64,000 bases of DNA, from assembly GCF_019317285.1 (NCBI RefSeq), contig NZ_CP079218.1, positions 5,022,001 through 5,086,000 of the forward strand. The letters run 5' to 3'. This document shows, piece by piece, positions 40,982 to 48,325 of the stretch; the stretch's first letter is position 1, and every line of letters starts with the position of its first letter. The DNA is from Pedobacter sp. D749. GTDB taxonomy: Bacteria; Bacteroidota; Bacteroidia; Sphingobacteriales; Sphingobacteriaceae. A model generated the notes under the pieces. The model was not told where the DNA came from, made no database searches, and worked only from the letters and a program-made list of their open reading frames with translations. The position numbers and the translations under genes were made by a program.

Positions 40982-41730
40982 AGCTTATCGATTGTTATTT
41001 TAGGCAATGCTGGCAATTGTAGCGCCCTGGGATTTAACCTGTAGCTTTTATAGGCATTTCTGATAAAAAGATTAAAGGAATAATCTGTTGCATCTAAAAC
41101 AAATTGATAGGTAGGTCTATATTGCTGCATAAAATCTATCAGTTCAGCATCCTTTATACCTAATACCTGACTAACCAGACTTGCGCTGAAACGATAATCG
41201 ATCAGGTCTTCACGATAATCTTTTTCCAGGATTTTTTGAAGGTGACGGGCATTTCTTCCTTGTTTGCTTAACAGGTTGTAAATGGCATCTATGCCTAAAC
41301 CAACTCCACCGTTACCTAAATTCAATAAATCTTTACTACTTCCCTTCATGGTTTGGTAGCGGTATTCCTGAACATTTTTTTCGTATTGCTGCTGTGGACT
41401 TAATCTTTTTTGTTGAATTACTACATCACGAAGTCTGATGCCTAACGATCTGAGTTGAAAGTATGCAGCCGTCTGTCCTTTAAAAACAATAGTATCTACT
41501 CCATAGCCTGATAAAGCTGCAACTAAAGTATCACCAGGTAAAGCAAAAGTGCTAAACTCGCCTTTAGTATTGTTGTATAAACCATCACCCGTACGGATGT
41601 TATAGATATAAACCTTAGCCAAACGCTGCTTGGTTTCTTTATCAATAACTATTCCCTGCACGGGTTTATTCTGTGCATGAAGCCACGTAGAGAAGCCGAA
41701 AACAAGTATAAAGGGAATAAAGAATTTCAT
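40978..41730 (-). CDS. Exported carboxypeptidase-regulatory-like domain protein
   Basis: A 250-residue protein with signal peptide MKFFIPFILVFGFSTWLHAQ. It has a regulatory-like beta-sandwich at about 22-105 (VQGIVIDKETKQRLAKVYIYNI ... TKGEFSTFALPGDTLVAALSGYG). The C-terminal 140 residues are helical and charged, with no known motif. A -7 box lies 7 nt before the ATG. It overlaps the HExxH mini-protein gene by 4 bp. Function unknown. Confidence 0.77.
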   Translation of the reverse strand: MKFFIPFILVFGFSTWLHAQNKPVQGIVIDKETKQRLAKVYIYNIRTGDGLYNNTKGEFSTFALPGDTLVAALSGYGVDTIVFKGQTAAYFQLRSLGIRLRDVVIQQKRLSPQQQYEKNVQEYRYQTMKGSSKDLLNLGNGGVGLGIDAIYNLLSKQGRNARHLQKILEKDYREDLIDYRFSASLVSQVLGIKDAELIDFMQQYRPTYQFVLDATDYSFNLFIRNAYKSYRLNPRALQLPALPKITIDKL

Positions 41731-41737
41731 TAAGCTA

Positions 41738-41745
41738 CAAAACTA
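41738..41745 (-). promoter_or_regulatory. -7 box TAGTTTTG seven bases before the ATG at 41730
   Basis: Full TAnnTTTG match on the minus strand with a 7-nt gap to the start codon. Confidence 0.5.
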
Positions 41746-41778
41746 CAAATATCTGGCAGGCTATGTTTGTACTTAACA

Positions 41779-42621
41779 TTATTTAACCTTAAGTGTTTGG
41801 CCCAGCTTAATGGCGTCGGTACTCATTTCGTTTAGCATTTTTAACTGATCGACCGTTAAATTAAAACGTTTTGCTATGTTGTACAGCGTATCTCCTTTAA
41901 CAACGGTATAAGTGCCATCGGCAATAATCGGTTTGGCGCCTGCGGGTGGCGTTTCTACTGGCGCAAACTTGGCCTTCTCTTGAGGAATATTTTGATTGAT
42001 TTCTGAAAAGACACGATCTTCCCGGGCGATCTTCTGCTTTTCGCTTTCTGATTGATCATACTGGTAAAGCTGGTATTTTTCGATGGTGTTAATTAACAGA
42101 TCAGGATATTTAGGATTGGTTGCATATCCCGCTGTTTTTAATCCCTGCGCCCAGCTTTTGTAATCGTTTTTATCTAGCTGAAAAAGAAAACTGTAACGCT
42201 TGCGCTTTAAAAAATCAGAATGATCCCTGAAAGATTCGCGGGCATCTTTATACACCCTAAAACAGTCGTTTTTCTGGTCATCATCGCGGAAATAGTTTTT
42301 TCCCTTCCAATCTGATGTGCATTTAATACCAAAGTGATTGTTCGCATACTTAGCCAGATCGCTATTTCCACTGCCGGATTCTAAAATTCCCTGCGCCAAA
42401 GTAATACTTGCAGGGATACCGTTTGCATTCATTTCTTCTACCGCTACACCTTTAAACTCATCAATATAACTTAGCGTATTATAGCTTTTGTACGAATTGT
42501 TATTGGCTTTGTTGGCTGCTTTTTCGATCTGTTTGTTGTTTTTGGAAAATTTCCGCGTACCGCAAGAACTAAAAAGAATAAGGATTGACAAGATTAAAAG
42601 GTAATGATGGTATGAACGCAT
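41779..42621 (-). CDS. LysM-containing N-acetylglucosaminidase lipoprotein (GH73-like)
   Basis: A 280-residue lipoprotein (signal MRSYHHYLLILSILILFSSC, Cys20). The GH73-type glucosaminidase domain spans about 55-190: VEEMNANGIPASITLAQGILESGSGNSDLAKYANNHFGIKC with the catalytic Glu in LESG. A C-terminal LysM follows (YTVVKGDTLYNIAKRFNLTVDQLKMLN) for peptidoglycan binding. It would cut glycan strands in the periplasm. It is a paralogue of the next gene upstream on the same strand. Confidence 0.9.
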   Translation of the reverse strand: MRSYHHYLLILSILILFSSCGTRKFSKNNKQIEKAANKANNNSYKSYNTLSYIDEFKGVAVEEMNANGIPASITLAQGILESGSGNSDLAKYANNHFGIKCTSDWKGKNYFRDDDQKNDCFRVYKDARESFRDHSDFLKRKRYSFLFQLDKNDYKSWAQGLKTAGYATNPKYPDLLINTIEKYQLYQYDQSESEKQKIAREDRVFSEINQNIPQEKAKFAPVETPPAGAKPIIADGTYTVVKGDTLYNIAKRFNLTVDQLKMLNEMSTDAIKLGQTLKVK

Positions 42622-42634
42622 ATGGGGTTAATTT

Positions 42635-42705
42635 TTAATCGGTTAACTGGTTAATTGTGAACTGTAATTAGACTTAGGACTCATGACTACGGACTTAAGA
42701 CTAAA
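42635..42705. repeat. Composite octad and heptad array at the 3' end of the second glucosaminidase gene
   Basis: Octads of the type TTAAYYGG (42635-42658) are followed after an intermediate stretch by five heptads all starting GACT (42671-42705). The last heptad contains the stop codon complement at 42701-42703. Confidence 0.65.
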
Positions 42706-43375
42706 ACTTAATCTTCTGTCCTGGTTTTAAGTTTGCCTTTTTAATACCGTTTTTCTGCATGAGTGACTTAACAGTTGTGCCTTTCTTTTTTGCTATGATA
42801 CTTAAGTTATCGCCAGATTTCACAGTATAAGTTTTTGCTGTCCTTCTGCTTCTGGTGTGGCGGCGTACAGGAGTAGCATAAACAGGTTCTTCGTATCCTT
42901 CTGGCCGCTCGTCATATCGATAGAGTTCGTATTTTTTAATTAAGCCAATCACCTGGCTGGCCCAGCTTCTGCTACTGGCGTAACCACAGCGACGGATGCC
43001 ATAAGCCCAACCTTTATAATCGTACTGATCGTATTTTGCAAAAAGATTGTTAAAAGGCTCACGGGTTTCCATAATTTCTACAAAATGGCTGTAAGATTCA
43101 TCCGCGTTTAAATAATCCCGGTACGATGAGCGAATTTCTGCATTGTTGTTAGGCCCTTTTACACCAAAATGGTTATTGAGGTGCTGCGCAATTTTACTGT
43201 TTCCGGCTGCCGATTCATGTATGGCAACGGCTAAAATAACGCTGGCCGGAATTTTATGATCATGCATCAAACCCTGTGCATATTCTACGTGATCCGCGAT
43301 ATATTCTTCTGTGTCTTGCGCTTTTGCAATAATCCCCGTTAAAAGGAACAGACAAAAAGTAAAGATTTTCTTCAT
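42701..43375 (-). CDS. LysM-containing N-acetylglucosaminidase (GH73-like), second copy
   Basis: A 224-residue exported protein with signal MKKIFTFCLFLLTGIIAKA. A glucosaminidase domain is at about 28-150 (HDHKIPASVILAVAIHESAAGNSKIAQHLNNHFGVKG, catalytic Glu in HESA). A basic linker and C-terminal LysM follow (YTVKSGDNLSIIAKKKGTTVKSLMQKNG). It is shorter than its neighbour and lacks a lipobox, so one may be soluble and one anchored. Confidence 0.9.
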   Translation of the reverse strand: MKKIFTFCLFLLTGIIAKAQDTEEYIADHVEYAQGLMHDHKIPASVILAVAIHESAAGNSKIAQHLNNHFGVKGPNNNAEIRSSYRDYLNADESYSHFVEIMETREPFNNLFAKYDQYDYKGWAYGIRRCGYASSRSWASQVIGLIKKYELYRYDERPEGYEEPVYATPVRRHTRSRRTAKTYTVKSGDNLSIIAKKKGTTVKSLMQKNGIKKANLKPGQKIKF

Positions 43376-43393
43376 TTCTTTTTTGGTTAATAG

Positions 43394-43460
43394 ACCATGG
43401 TTTAATGGTTGATAGGCTTGGCTTAGAAGCCGTGAGCCATTAACTATATGCCATCATCAT
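43394..43460. repeat. Inverted heptad array (GCCATNN) at the 3' end of the O-methyltransferase gene
   Basis: Units GCCGTGA, GCCATTA, ACTATAT and GCCATCA run in register from 43429 to 43456 and abut the stop complement at 43457. The preceding sequence (CCATGG, AATGGTTGATAGG) carries the units in the opposite sense. The unit set is the same as at 24085-24157. Confidence 0.6.
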
Positions 43461-44092
43461 TTCTTCCTAATCACAAACAAACCATCCCGAACAGGTAAGA
43501 TCAGTTTCTCAACCCGTTCATCTGCAGCTATTTTATCATTAAAACTAGTAATATTTCTGGTGTCTTTATCCTGTTTCTCCTGCAGTACTTTTCCACTCCA
43601 CAACACGTTATCAACAATGATAATTCCGCCCGGGCGAACGCGATCAAAAATGAGATCGTAATAGCTGCCGTTGTTTTTCTTATCAGCATCGATAAAAACA
43701 ATGTCGAAAACTTCATCTAAACTTGCTATTGTAGTGGTAGCGTCGCCAAGGATGTAGTTAATCTGGTCGTTATATGCTGATTTGGCGAAGTTTCGGCGAA
43801 CCATATCTTCCAGTTCTTCATTAATATCCAGGGTATACAACAGGCCATCTTTTGTTAATCCTTCAGCAAGGCACAAGGTGGCATAACCGGTAAAAGTGCC
43901 GATTTCTAAAATCCTTTTAGGGGAAATCATTTTGCTCAGCATGCTCAACACCCTACCCTGGTAATGGCCAGAGAGCATCCGTGGCATTAAAACTTTAAGA
44001 TTGGTTTCGCGATCTATCTGTTGTAGCAATTCGCTTTCAGGCTCGCAATAGGCAATTAGTAAATCCTGTAAATCGTCGTTTATTAGGCTCAT
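43457..44092 (-). CDS. SAM-dependent O-methyltransferase (class I, caffeoyl-CoA OMT-like)
   Basis: A 211-residue methyltransferase of the TrmR/COMT-like family. The SAM motif ILEIGTFTGYATLCLAEGL is at about 56-75, LYTLDINEE follows, and FDIVFIDADKKNNGSYYDLIFDRVRPGGIIIVDNVLWSGKV holds the metal-binding Asp residues. The ATG at 44092 (MSLINDDLQDL) is preferred over the longer frame, which would overlap ruvX by about 60 bp. Close relatives include both small-molecule and tRNA methyltransferases, so the substrate is open. Confidence 0.88.
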   Translation of the reverse strand: MSLINDDLQDLLIAYCEPESELLQQIDRETNLKVLMPRMLSGHYQGRVLSMLSKMISPKRILEIGTFTGYATLCLAEGLTKDGLLYTLDINEELEDMVRRNFAKSAYNDQINYILGDATTTIASLDEVFDIVFIDADKKNNGSYYDLIFDRVRPGGIIIVDNVLWSGKVLQEKQDKDTRNITSFNDKIAADERVEKLILPVRDGLFVIRKK

Positions 44093-44099
44093 TTGTTGG

Positions 44100-44516
44100 T
44101 TATAAACGGTTACTTTCCATAAAATATTGTAAAATGATGGTTGCAGCAATGGTATCAACCCTGTCTTTATCCCTTCTGTCCATTTTTTTTAAGCCGCTTT
44201 GCATAATGGCCTGGTGGGCCAATTTAGAGGTAAAACGCTCATCAACCCAATGCCTGGGGATATCGGGGAATGATTTTTTCAACAGCGTAGCAAAGCCCTT
44301 TACATGTTGTGCAGAATCGGATGGAGAACCATCCATTTGTTTCGGATCGCCAAGTACAAATGCCTCAACCTGCTCGTTAAGCATATATTTTTTAACATAT
44401 TCGATCACATCTTTAGGGTGCACTGTATCCAGACCTGTTGCAATAATCTGCAAAGGATCGGTTACCGCAATGCCGATGCGTTTTGTTCCATAATCAAATG
44501 CGAGGATCCTTGCCAT
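44100..44516 (-). CDS. ruvX: Putative pre-16S rRNA nuclease / Holliday junction resolvase-like YqgF
   Basis: A 138-residue RNase H-fold protein. MARILAFDYGTKRIGIAVTDPL carries the first catalytic Asp8. VEAFVLGDPKQMDGSPSD and WVDERFTSKLAHQAI follow, then the final Asp in KDRVDTIAATIIL. YqgF acts in 16S rRNA 5'-end maturation in E. coli. It is followed 7 bp later by the O-methyltransferase start. Length and motifs are complete. Confidence 0.93.
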   Translation of the reverse strand: MARILAFDYGTKRIGIAVTDPLQIIATGLDTVHPKDVIEYVKKYMLNEQVEAFVLGDPKQMDGSPSDSAQHVKGFATLLKKSFPDIPRHWVDERFTSKLAHQAIMQSGLKKMDRRDKDRVDTIAATIILQYFMESNRL

Positions 44517-44600
44517 AAGTTAAGCGTTGGGTGTTTGGCGCAAAGCGTTTACCACCGTTAAAAAAATAAAAGCCAAAGGTAAGGTTTTTGAAATTATAGG

Positions 44601-44667
44601 TAACCACAGATAAAAAGGATGGACACAGATATAAAAATCCGTGTTTATCTGTGTCCATCTGTGGTTA
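44601..44667. repeat. CCACAGAT...ATCTGTGG dispersed palindrome
   Basis: Outer arms TAACCACAGAT and ATCTGTGGTTA (ending 44667) and inner arms GGACACAGATA/TATCTGTGTCC form a long stem with a small bulge. Confidence 0.8.
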
Positions 44668-44792
44668 AAAACCTGAACTAAATGACATTGCGCTGCCGCT
44701 CCCATCAGGTTTAGTTGATGCAGACTGGTGCGGTTTGTGTAAAGTTGCAGGGTGTGCTATTTGATGTTCCCAAAGAATTACTGATTTAGTTA

Positions 44793-44850
44793 ATAAACCT
44801 GATAGAGCGTAAAGCCCACAGCGTAGCGAGGACTTGAAGCGATAGCAGGA
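44793..44850 (+). repeat. AAACCTGATAG...GGACTTG...GATAGCAGGA dispersed repeat
   Basis: It starts TAAACCTGATAGAGCG and contains AAAGCCC, GAGGACTTGAAGC and GATAGCAGGACT. It matches the minus strand of 10493-10558 except for a missing internal hairpin of about 15 nt. Confidence 0.65.
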
Positions 44851-45042
44851 CTTTCGGAACCGAAACGCACAGGACCTTGCTTTTCAAAATAATGTGAGCA
44901 CATCAATTAACGGAAAAAATCTATTTAAATGATTCCGGCAATCTAATTCCTAAGGTTTCCCGAACATCAAAAAGTGTGTTTCAAAAGTAAGAACGTGATG
45001 ACGAATGTGTGAATCTCATATCTATTTCTTATTTTGCACCAA

Positions 45043-46191
45043 ATGCAGTTTAAAGAAATCATCGGACAGGAAAGAGTGAAGCAACAACTAGTGCAAACGG
45101 TTAAGGAAAACCGCATTAGCCATGCGCAACTGTTTTTGTCGCCTGCTGGTTCTGGGGCTTTACCCCTGGCTATTGCCTATGCACAATATATCAATTGCCT
45201 TAATAAAGGCGAAAATGATAGCTGTGGCGAATGTTCGAGTTGTAGAAAATACGAACGCCTCATTCACCCCGATCTGCATTTCTCCTATCCGTTTTTTGCT
45301 TCTGCCAGTGTAAAAACTGCTGTAGATGTGTTGGAAGAATGGCGGGGCATGTTAATGCATGATCCTTATTTTGATATGGATATCTGGCGCTCTAAACTCG
45401 ATGCAGCCAATAAACAGGCAAATATTAACATCGCCGAATGCCACGATATTATTAAAAAACTAAGTTATAAAGCCTTTGAGGCAGAGACTAAAGTTTTAAT
45501 CATGTGGTTGCCCGAATATTTGGATAAAGCTGGAAATGCCTTATTGAAATTGATTGAAGAACCGCCTGCAAATACCTTATTTATTTTAATCGCCCAAAGT
45601 CAGGATCAGATTTTAACCACCATTTTATCCAGGACTCAAATTGTGAAAATTCCGAAGCTTTCATCAGAAGAGGTAACCGGATATTTATTGAATGCAAGTG
45701 GATTAACTGAACATCAGGCTATTGATTATTCCTTTTTGGCGGATGGAAATTTAATTGAAGCAAAAGCCCTTGCGGCAGATACGCAAAGCGACAGTTCTGG
45801 TACGTTTACGGCCTGGTTAAGAATGGGATTTGGCAATAAAGTGCCCGATTTGATCGACTTTACCGACGAGGCAGCGAAGTGGGGAAGAGAAAACCAGAAG
45901 AATTTTTTAAAATATGGCGTAAATTATTTACGCGAATGCTGTTTAATTTTAAGTGGGGCTGAAGAATTGGTGAAATTACCCCCACTGACCTTTGAAACCG
46001 CAAAAAAACTCAGTACACACGTGCTTACCTTACCTATGGCAGAAGCCATAATTGGCGAACTGGAAAAGGCACATTACCACATTGAAAGAAACGCAAACCC
46101 GAAAATTCTGTTTTTAGATGTATCTTTACAATTGGTAAAAATTATCAAGTTTAAAACGCTCCCTGCGGGGACTCAATATATATACAATTAA
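45043..46191 (+). CDS. holB: DNA polymerase III subunit delta'
   Basis: A 382-residue clamp-loader subunit. MQFKEIIGQERVKQQLVQTVKENRISHAQLF is the AAA+ start. The P-loop is degenerate (SPAGSGALPLA), as is usual for delta'. The zinc-binding cysteines are at 52, 61, 64 and 67. The sensor region LDKAGNALLKLIEEPPANTLFILIA and LSRTQIVKIPKL follow. The ATG at 45043 is chosen over an upstream in-frame TTG. The stop is 1 bp before the ricT ATG, so they are cotranscribed. Confidence 0.92.
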   Translation: MQFKEIIGQERVKQQLVQTVKENRISHAQLFLSPAGSGALPLAIAYAQYINCLNKGENDSCGECSSCRKYERLIHPDLHFSYPFFASASVKTAVDVLEEWRGMLMHDPYFDMDIWRSKLDAANKQANINIAECHDIIKKLSYKAFEAETKVLIMWLPEYLDKAGNALLKLIEEPPANTLFILIAQSQDQILTTILSRTQIVKIPKLSSEEVTGYLLNASGLTEHQAIDYSFLADGNLIEAKALAADTQSDSSGTFTAWLRMGFGNKVPDLIDFTDEAAKWGRENQKNFLKYGVNYLRECCLILSGAEELVKLPPLTFETAKKLSTHVLTLPMAEAIIGELEKAHYHIERNANPKILFLDVSLQLVKIIKFKTLPAGTQYIYN

Positions 46192-46192
46192 T

Positions 46193-47713
46193 ATGGGATG
46201 TGGAAGTTGTTCAACAGGTGGTGGTTGCACCCCTAATGGATGCAAAAGTAATGGCTCATGTGGCACCGGTGGTTGCCAAACAATGGAAGTTCACGATTGG
46301 CTGTCTAATTTGGATATGCCTTCTAATTATAAACCTTTTCAGGTTACCGAAATCAAATTTAAAGGCTCACGTAAAGAGTTTTTCCTCAATAACGATAACA
46401 TTTATCTGGAAATTGGAGAACTTGTTGCTGTTGAAGGGCCAACAGGTGGTTTTGATGTGGGGCACGTTTCGCTTACGGGCGAACTGGTAAGGATCCAGAT
46501 GAAACGACGTAAAACGGCACTTGATCAGGTAACCAAAAAAATCTACCGTAAAGCTACTGAAGCTGATGTAGAGAAATGGAACGCCGCCAAAGGGATGGAA
46601 TGGGAAACCATGCACAAAGCCCGTAAACTGGCATTGGATCTCCGTTTGCAGATGAAAATCAGTGATGTAGATTATCAGGCCGATAAAACCAAAGCCACTT
46701 TTTTTTATACAGCTGATGGACGTGTGGATTTTCGCGAACTGATTAAAAAAATGGCGGAGAGTTTCCGTATCCGGATTGAAATGCGCCAGATCGGGATGCG
46801 CCAGGAAGCTGGCCGTTTAGGCGGAATTGGCTCTTGCGGTCGCGAATTATGCTGCTCTACCTGGTTAACCAATTTCAAAACCGTATCTACAGCTGCGGCT
46901 CGATATCAAAATTTATCATTAAATACTTTAAAGCTTGCGGGGCAGTGCGGTAAATTAAAATGCTGCTTAAACTATGAGCTGGATACCTATCTGGATGCTT
47001 TAAAAGATATTCCCGATAGAATTGAAAACCTGGATACTGAAGCGGGTTATGCCCGTCATCAGAAAACAGATATTTTCAAAAAAATTATGTGGTTTAGTTA
47101 CCAGGGCGATGAAAACTGGATTCCGGTTAAAGCTGCCCGGGTAAAAGAGATCATGGCGATGAACAAGGCGGGTAAAAAAGCACCTAACTTAAAAGAAGAA
47201 GCCGTTCAGATTGCCGCGCCAGTTGTGGTAGAAAAATCTTTCGATTATGAAAACGTAGTTGGTCAGGATAGTTTAACCCGCTTAGATGAGCGTTCTCGTG
47301 GTAAAAATAACCAGAGTAAGAACAACAACCAGAAAAATAACCGCAACAATAACCAAAATAGAAGAGAAAGAGTACCTGCTGGTGATAAGAATGTTGCGCC
47401 TATTAAGCAACAGCAACCCCAGCAAGGCGGCCAGAAGAACCAACAAAGCGGGAAACCACAGCCTAACGGGCAGAAACCACAGCAACAGGCAGTACCAAAA
47501 CCACAGCATGTTAATGGGCCAAAACCTCAAAATAATAAACCAAAACCACAGCAACCACAAGCGCAAAAGCCTTTAGTGAAAGCTGAAGGAAATGTAGCTG
47601 CAGAGGGTGTTAAGCCAGAACAGAGCAAAAATAAGAATAGAAATAACCGTAGGAAAAATAATAACCGCCGAAACAACAATAATGGCTCAGAAAATAAACC
47701 TGCTGCTGAATAA
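46193..47713 (+). CDS. ricT: PSP1/RicT (YaaT) family protein with Cys-rich head and Q/N/K-rich tail
   Basis: A 506-residue protein. The N-terminus is Cys/Gly-rich (MGCGSCSTGGGCTPNGCKSN). The PSP1 domain spans about 55-290, with FDVGHVSLTGELV, the GSCGRELCCSTWLTNF motif and CGKLKCCLNYELD. The rest (about 365-506) is low-complexity Q/N/K/P. In Bacillus, RicT with RicA and RicF forms an Fe-S complex affecting RNase Y. In Bacteroidota the holB-ricT-gldH order is common. Its role here is inferred. The tail overlaps gldH by 32 bp. Confidence 0.88.
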   Translation: MGCGSCSTGGGCTPNGCKSNGSCGTGGCQTMEVHDWLSNLDMPSNYKPFQVTEIKFKGSRKEFFLNNDNIYLEIGELVAVEGPTGGFDVGHVSLTGELVRIQMKRRKTALDQVTKKIYRKATEADVEKWNAAKGMEWETMHKARKLALDLRLQMKISDVDYQADKTKATFFYTADGRVDFRELIKKMAESFRIRIEMRQIGMRQEAGRLGGIGSCGRELCCSTWLTNFKTVSTAAARYQNLSLNTLKLAGQCGKLKCCLNYELDTYLDALKDIPDRIENLDTEAGYARHQKTDIFKKIMWFSYQGDENWIPVKAARVKEIMAMNKAGKKAPNLKEEAVQIAAPVVVEKSFDYENVVGQDSLTRLDERSRGKNNQSKNNNQKNNRNNNQNRRERVPAGDKNVAPIKQQQPQQGGQKNQQSGKPQPNGQKPQQQAVPKPQHVNGPKPQNNKPKPQQPQAQKPLVKAEGNVAAEGVKPEQSKNKNRNNRRKNNNRRNNNNGSENKPAAE

Positions 47714-48173
47714 AAAGCTGATAATTTCGATTGGCTTTTTATTAATGGTTACCCTATTTGTGGGCTGTATGGCCAGCGTAATCGACAGCAATGTTGAGAT
47801 TGCCGATCGCCGATGGACTTACCGCAACCATATTTCGACGACATTTGAAATAAAAGACAATACCAAAGCCTATAATATTTACTTCAAGCTTAGGCATACC
47901 GCAGATTATAAATACGCCAATATATTTATTCTGGTCCATTTTAAAGACGGTAAAAAGGTAATAACCAGGCGTTACCAGTATAAACTCGCTAAAAATGATG
48001 GCGAATGGCTGGGTAGCGGCTCTGGAAATGTATTCAGTTATACCTTACCCATGCTTACCAACTATCATTTTCCAGGAAATGGTAAGTTTGAAATCGAAAT
48101 TGAGCAGAATATGCGCGATAATCCACTTTTAGAGGTAAGTGATGTTGGTGTTTTAGTTGATATGGTTCAATAA
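47682..48173 (+). CDS. gldH: Gliding motility lipoprotein GldH
   Basis: A 163-residue lipoprotein; signal MAQKINLLLNKKLIISIGFLLMVTLFVGC with Cys29. The mature domain is beta-rich, with RRWTYRNHISTTFEIKDNTKAYNIYFKLRHTADYKYANIFILVHF and a late LPMLTNYHFPGNGKFEIEIEQNMRDNPL stretch typical of GldH. GldH is needed for gliding and SprA-type secretion in Flavobacterium. The ATG at 47682 is preferred to one further upstream because it starts the lipoprotein signal. Translation probably couples to ricT. Confidence 0.86.
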   Translation: MAQKINLLLNKKLIISIGFLLMVTLFVGCMASVIDSNVEIADRRWTYRNHISTTFEIKDNTKAYNIYFKLRHTADYKYANIFILVHFKDGKKVITRRYQYKLAKNDGEWLGSGSGNVFSYTLPMLTNYHFPGNGKFEIEIEQNMRDNPLLEVSDVGVLVDMVQ

Positions 48174-48325
48174 TACCAGGCTTACCTCATTATCTTTTTA
48201 AATTTATTTTAGAATTTAGGATTGTTTGTTAAAACGGGTATTTTTCAGAATTTTATTTTGAAATTATTTGCTATTGCATAAAAATTTGTAATTAAATTGT
48301 TATTATTGTTTATAACCTATGAACT

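Larger units (their letters stand above)
44517..45042. other. Gene-free divergent spacer filled by two dispersed repeats
   Basis: It contains the ATCTGTGG palindrome (44601-44667) and then the AAACCTGAT-type repeat, whose inverted ends ATCAGGTTTA (about 44704) and TAAACCTGAT (about 44793) bracket a 90-bp stretch. A sequence TTATTTTG, one mismatch from the -7 consensus, ends 6 nt before the holB ATG. No gene is seen. Confidence 0.6.

Noticed and set aside
37687..42705. Regular short repeats as a possible CRISPR array
   Set aside because: The units are 7-8 nt with no spacers of 25-40 nt and no cas genes nearby.
44704..44802. Inverted ATCAGGTTTA/TAAACCTGAT pair as a small insertion element
   Set aside because: The other copies of this repeat do not show both ends and no target duplication was found.
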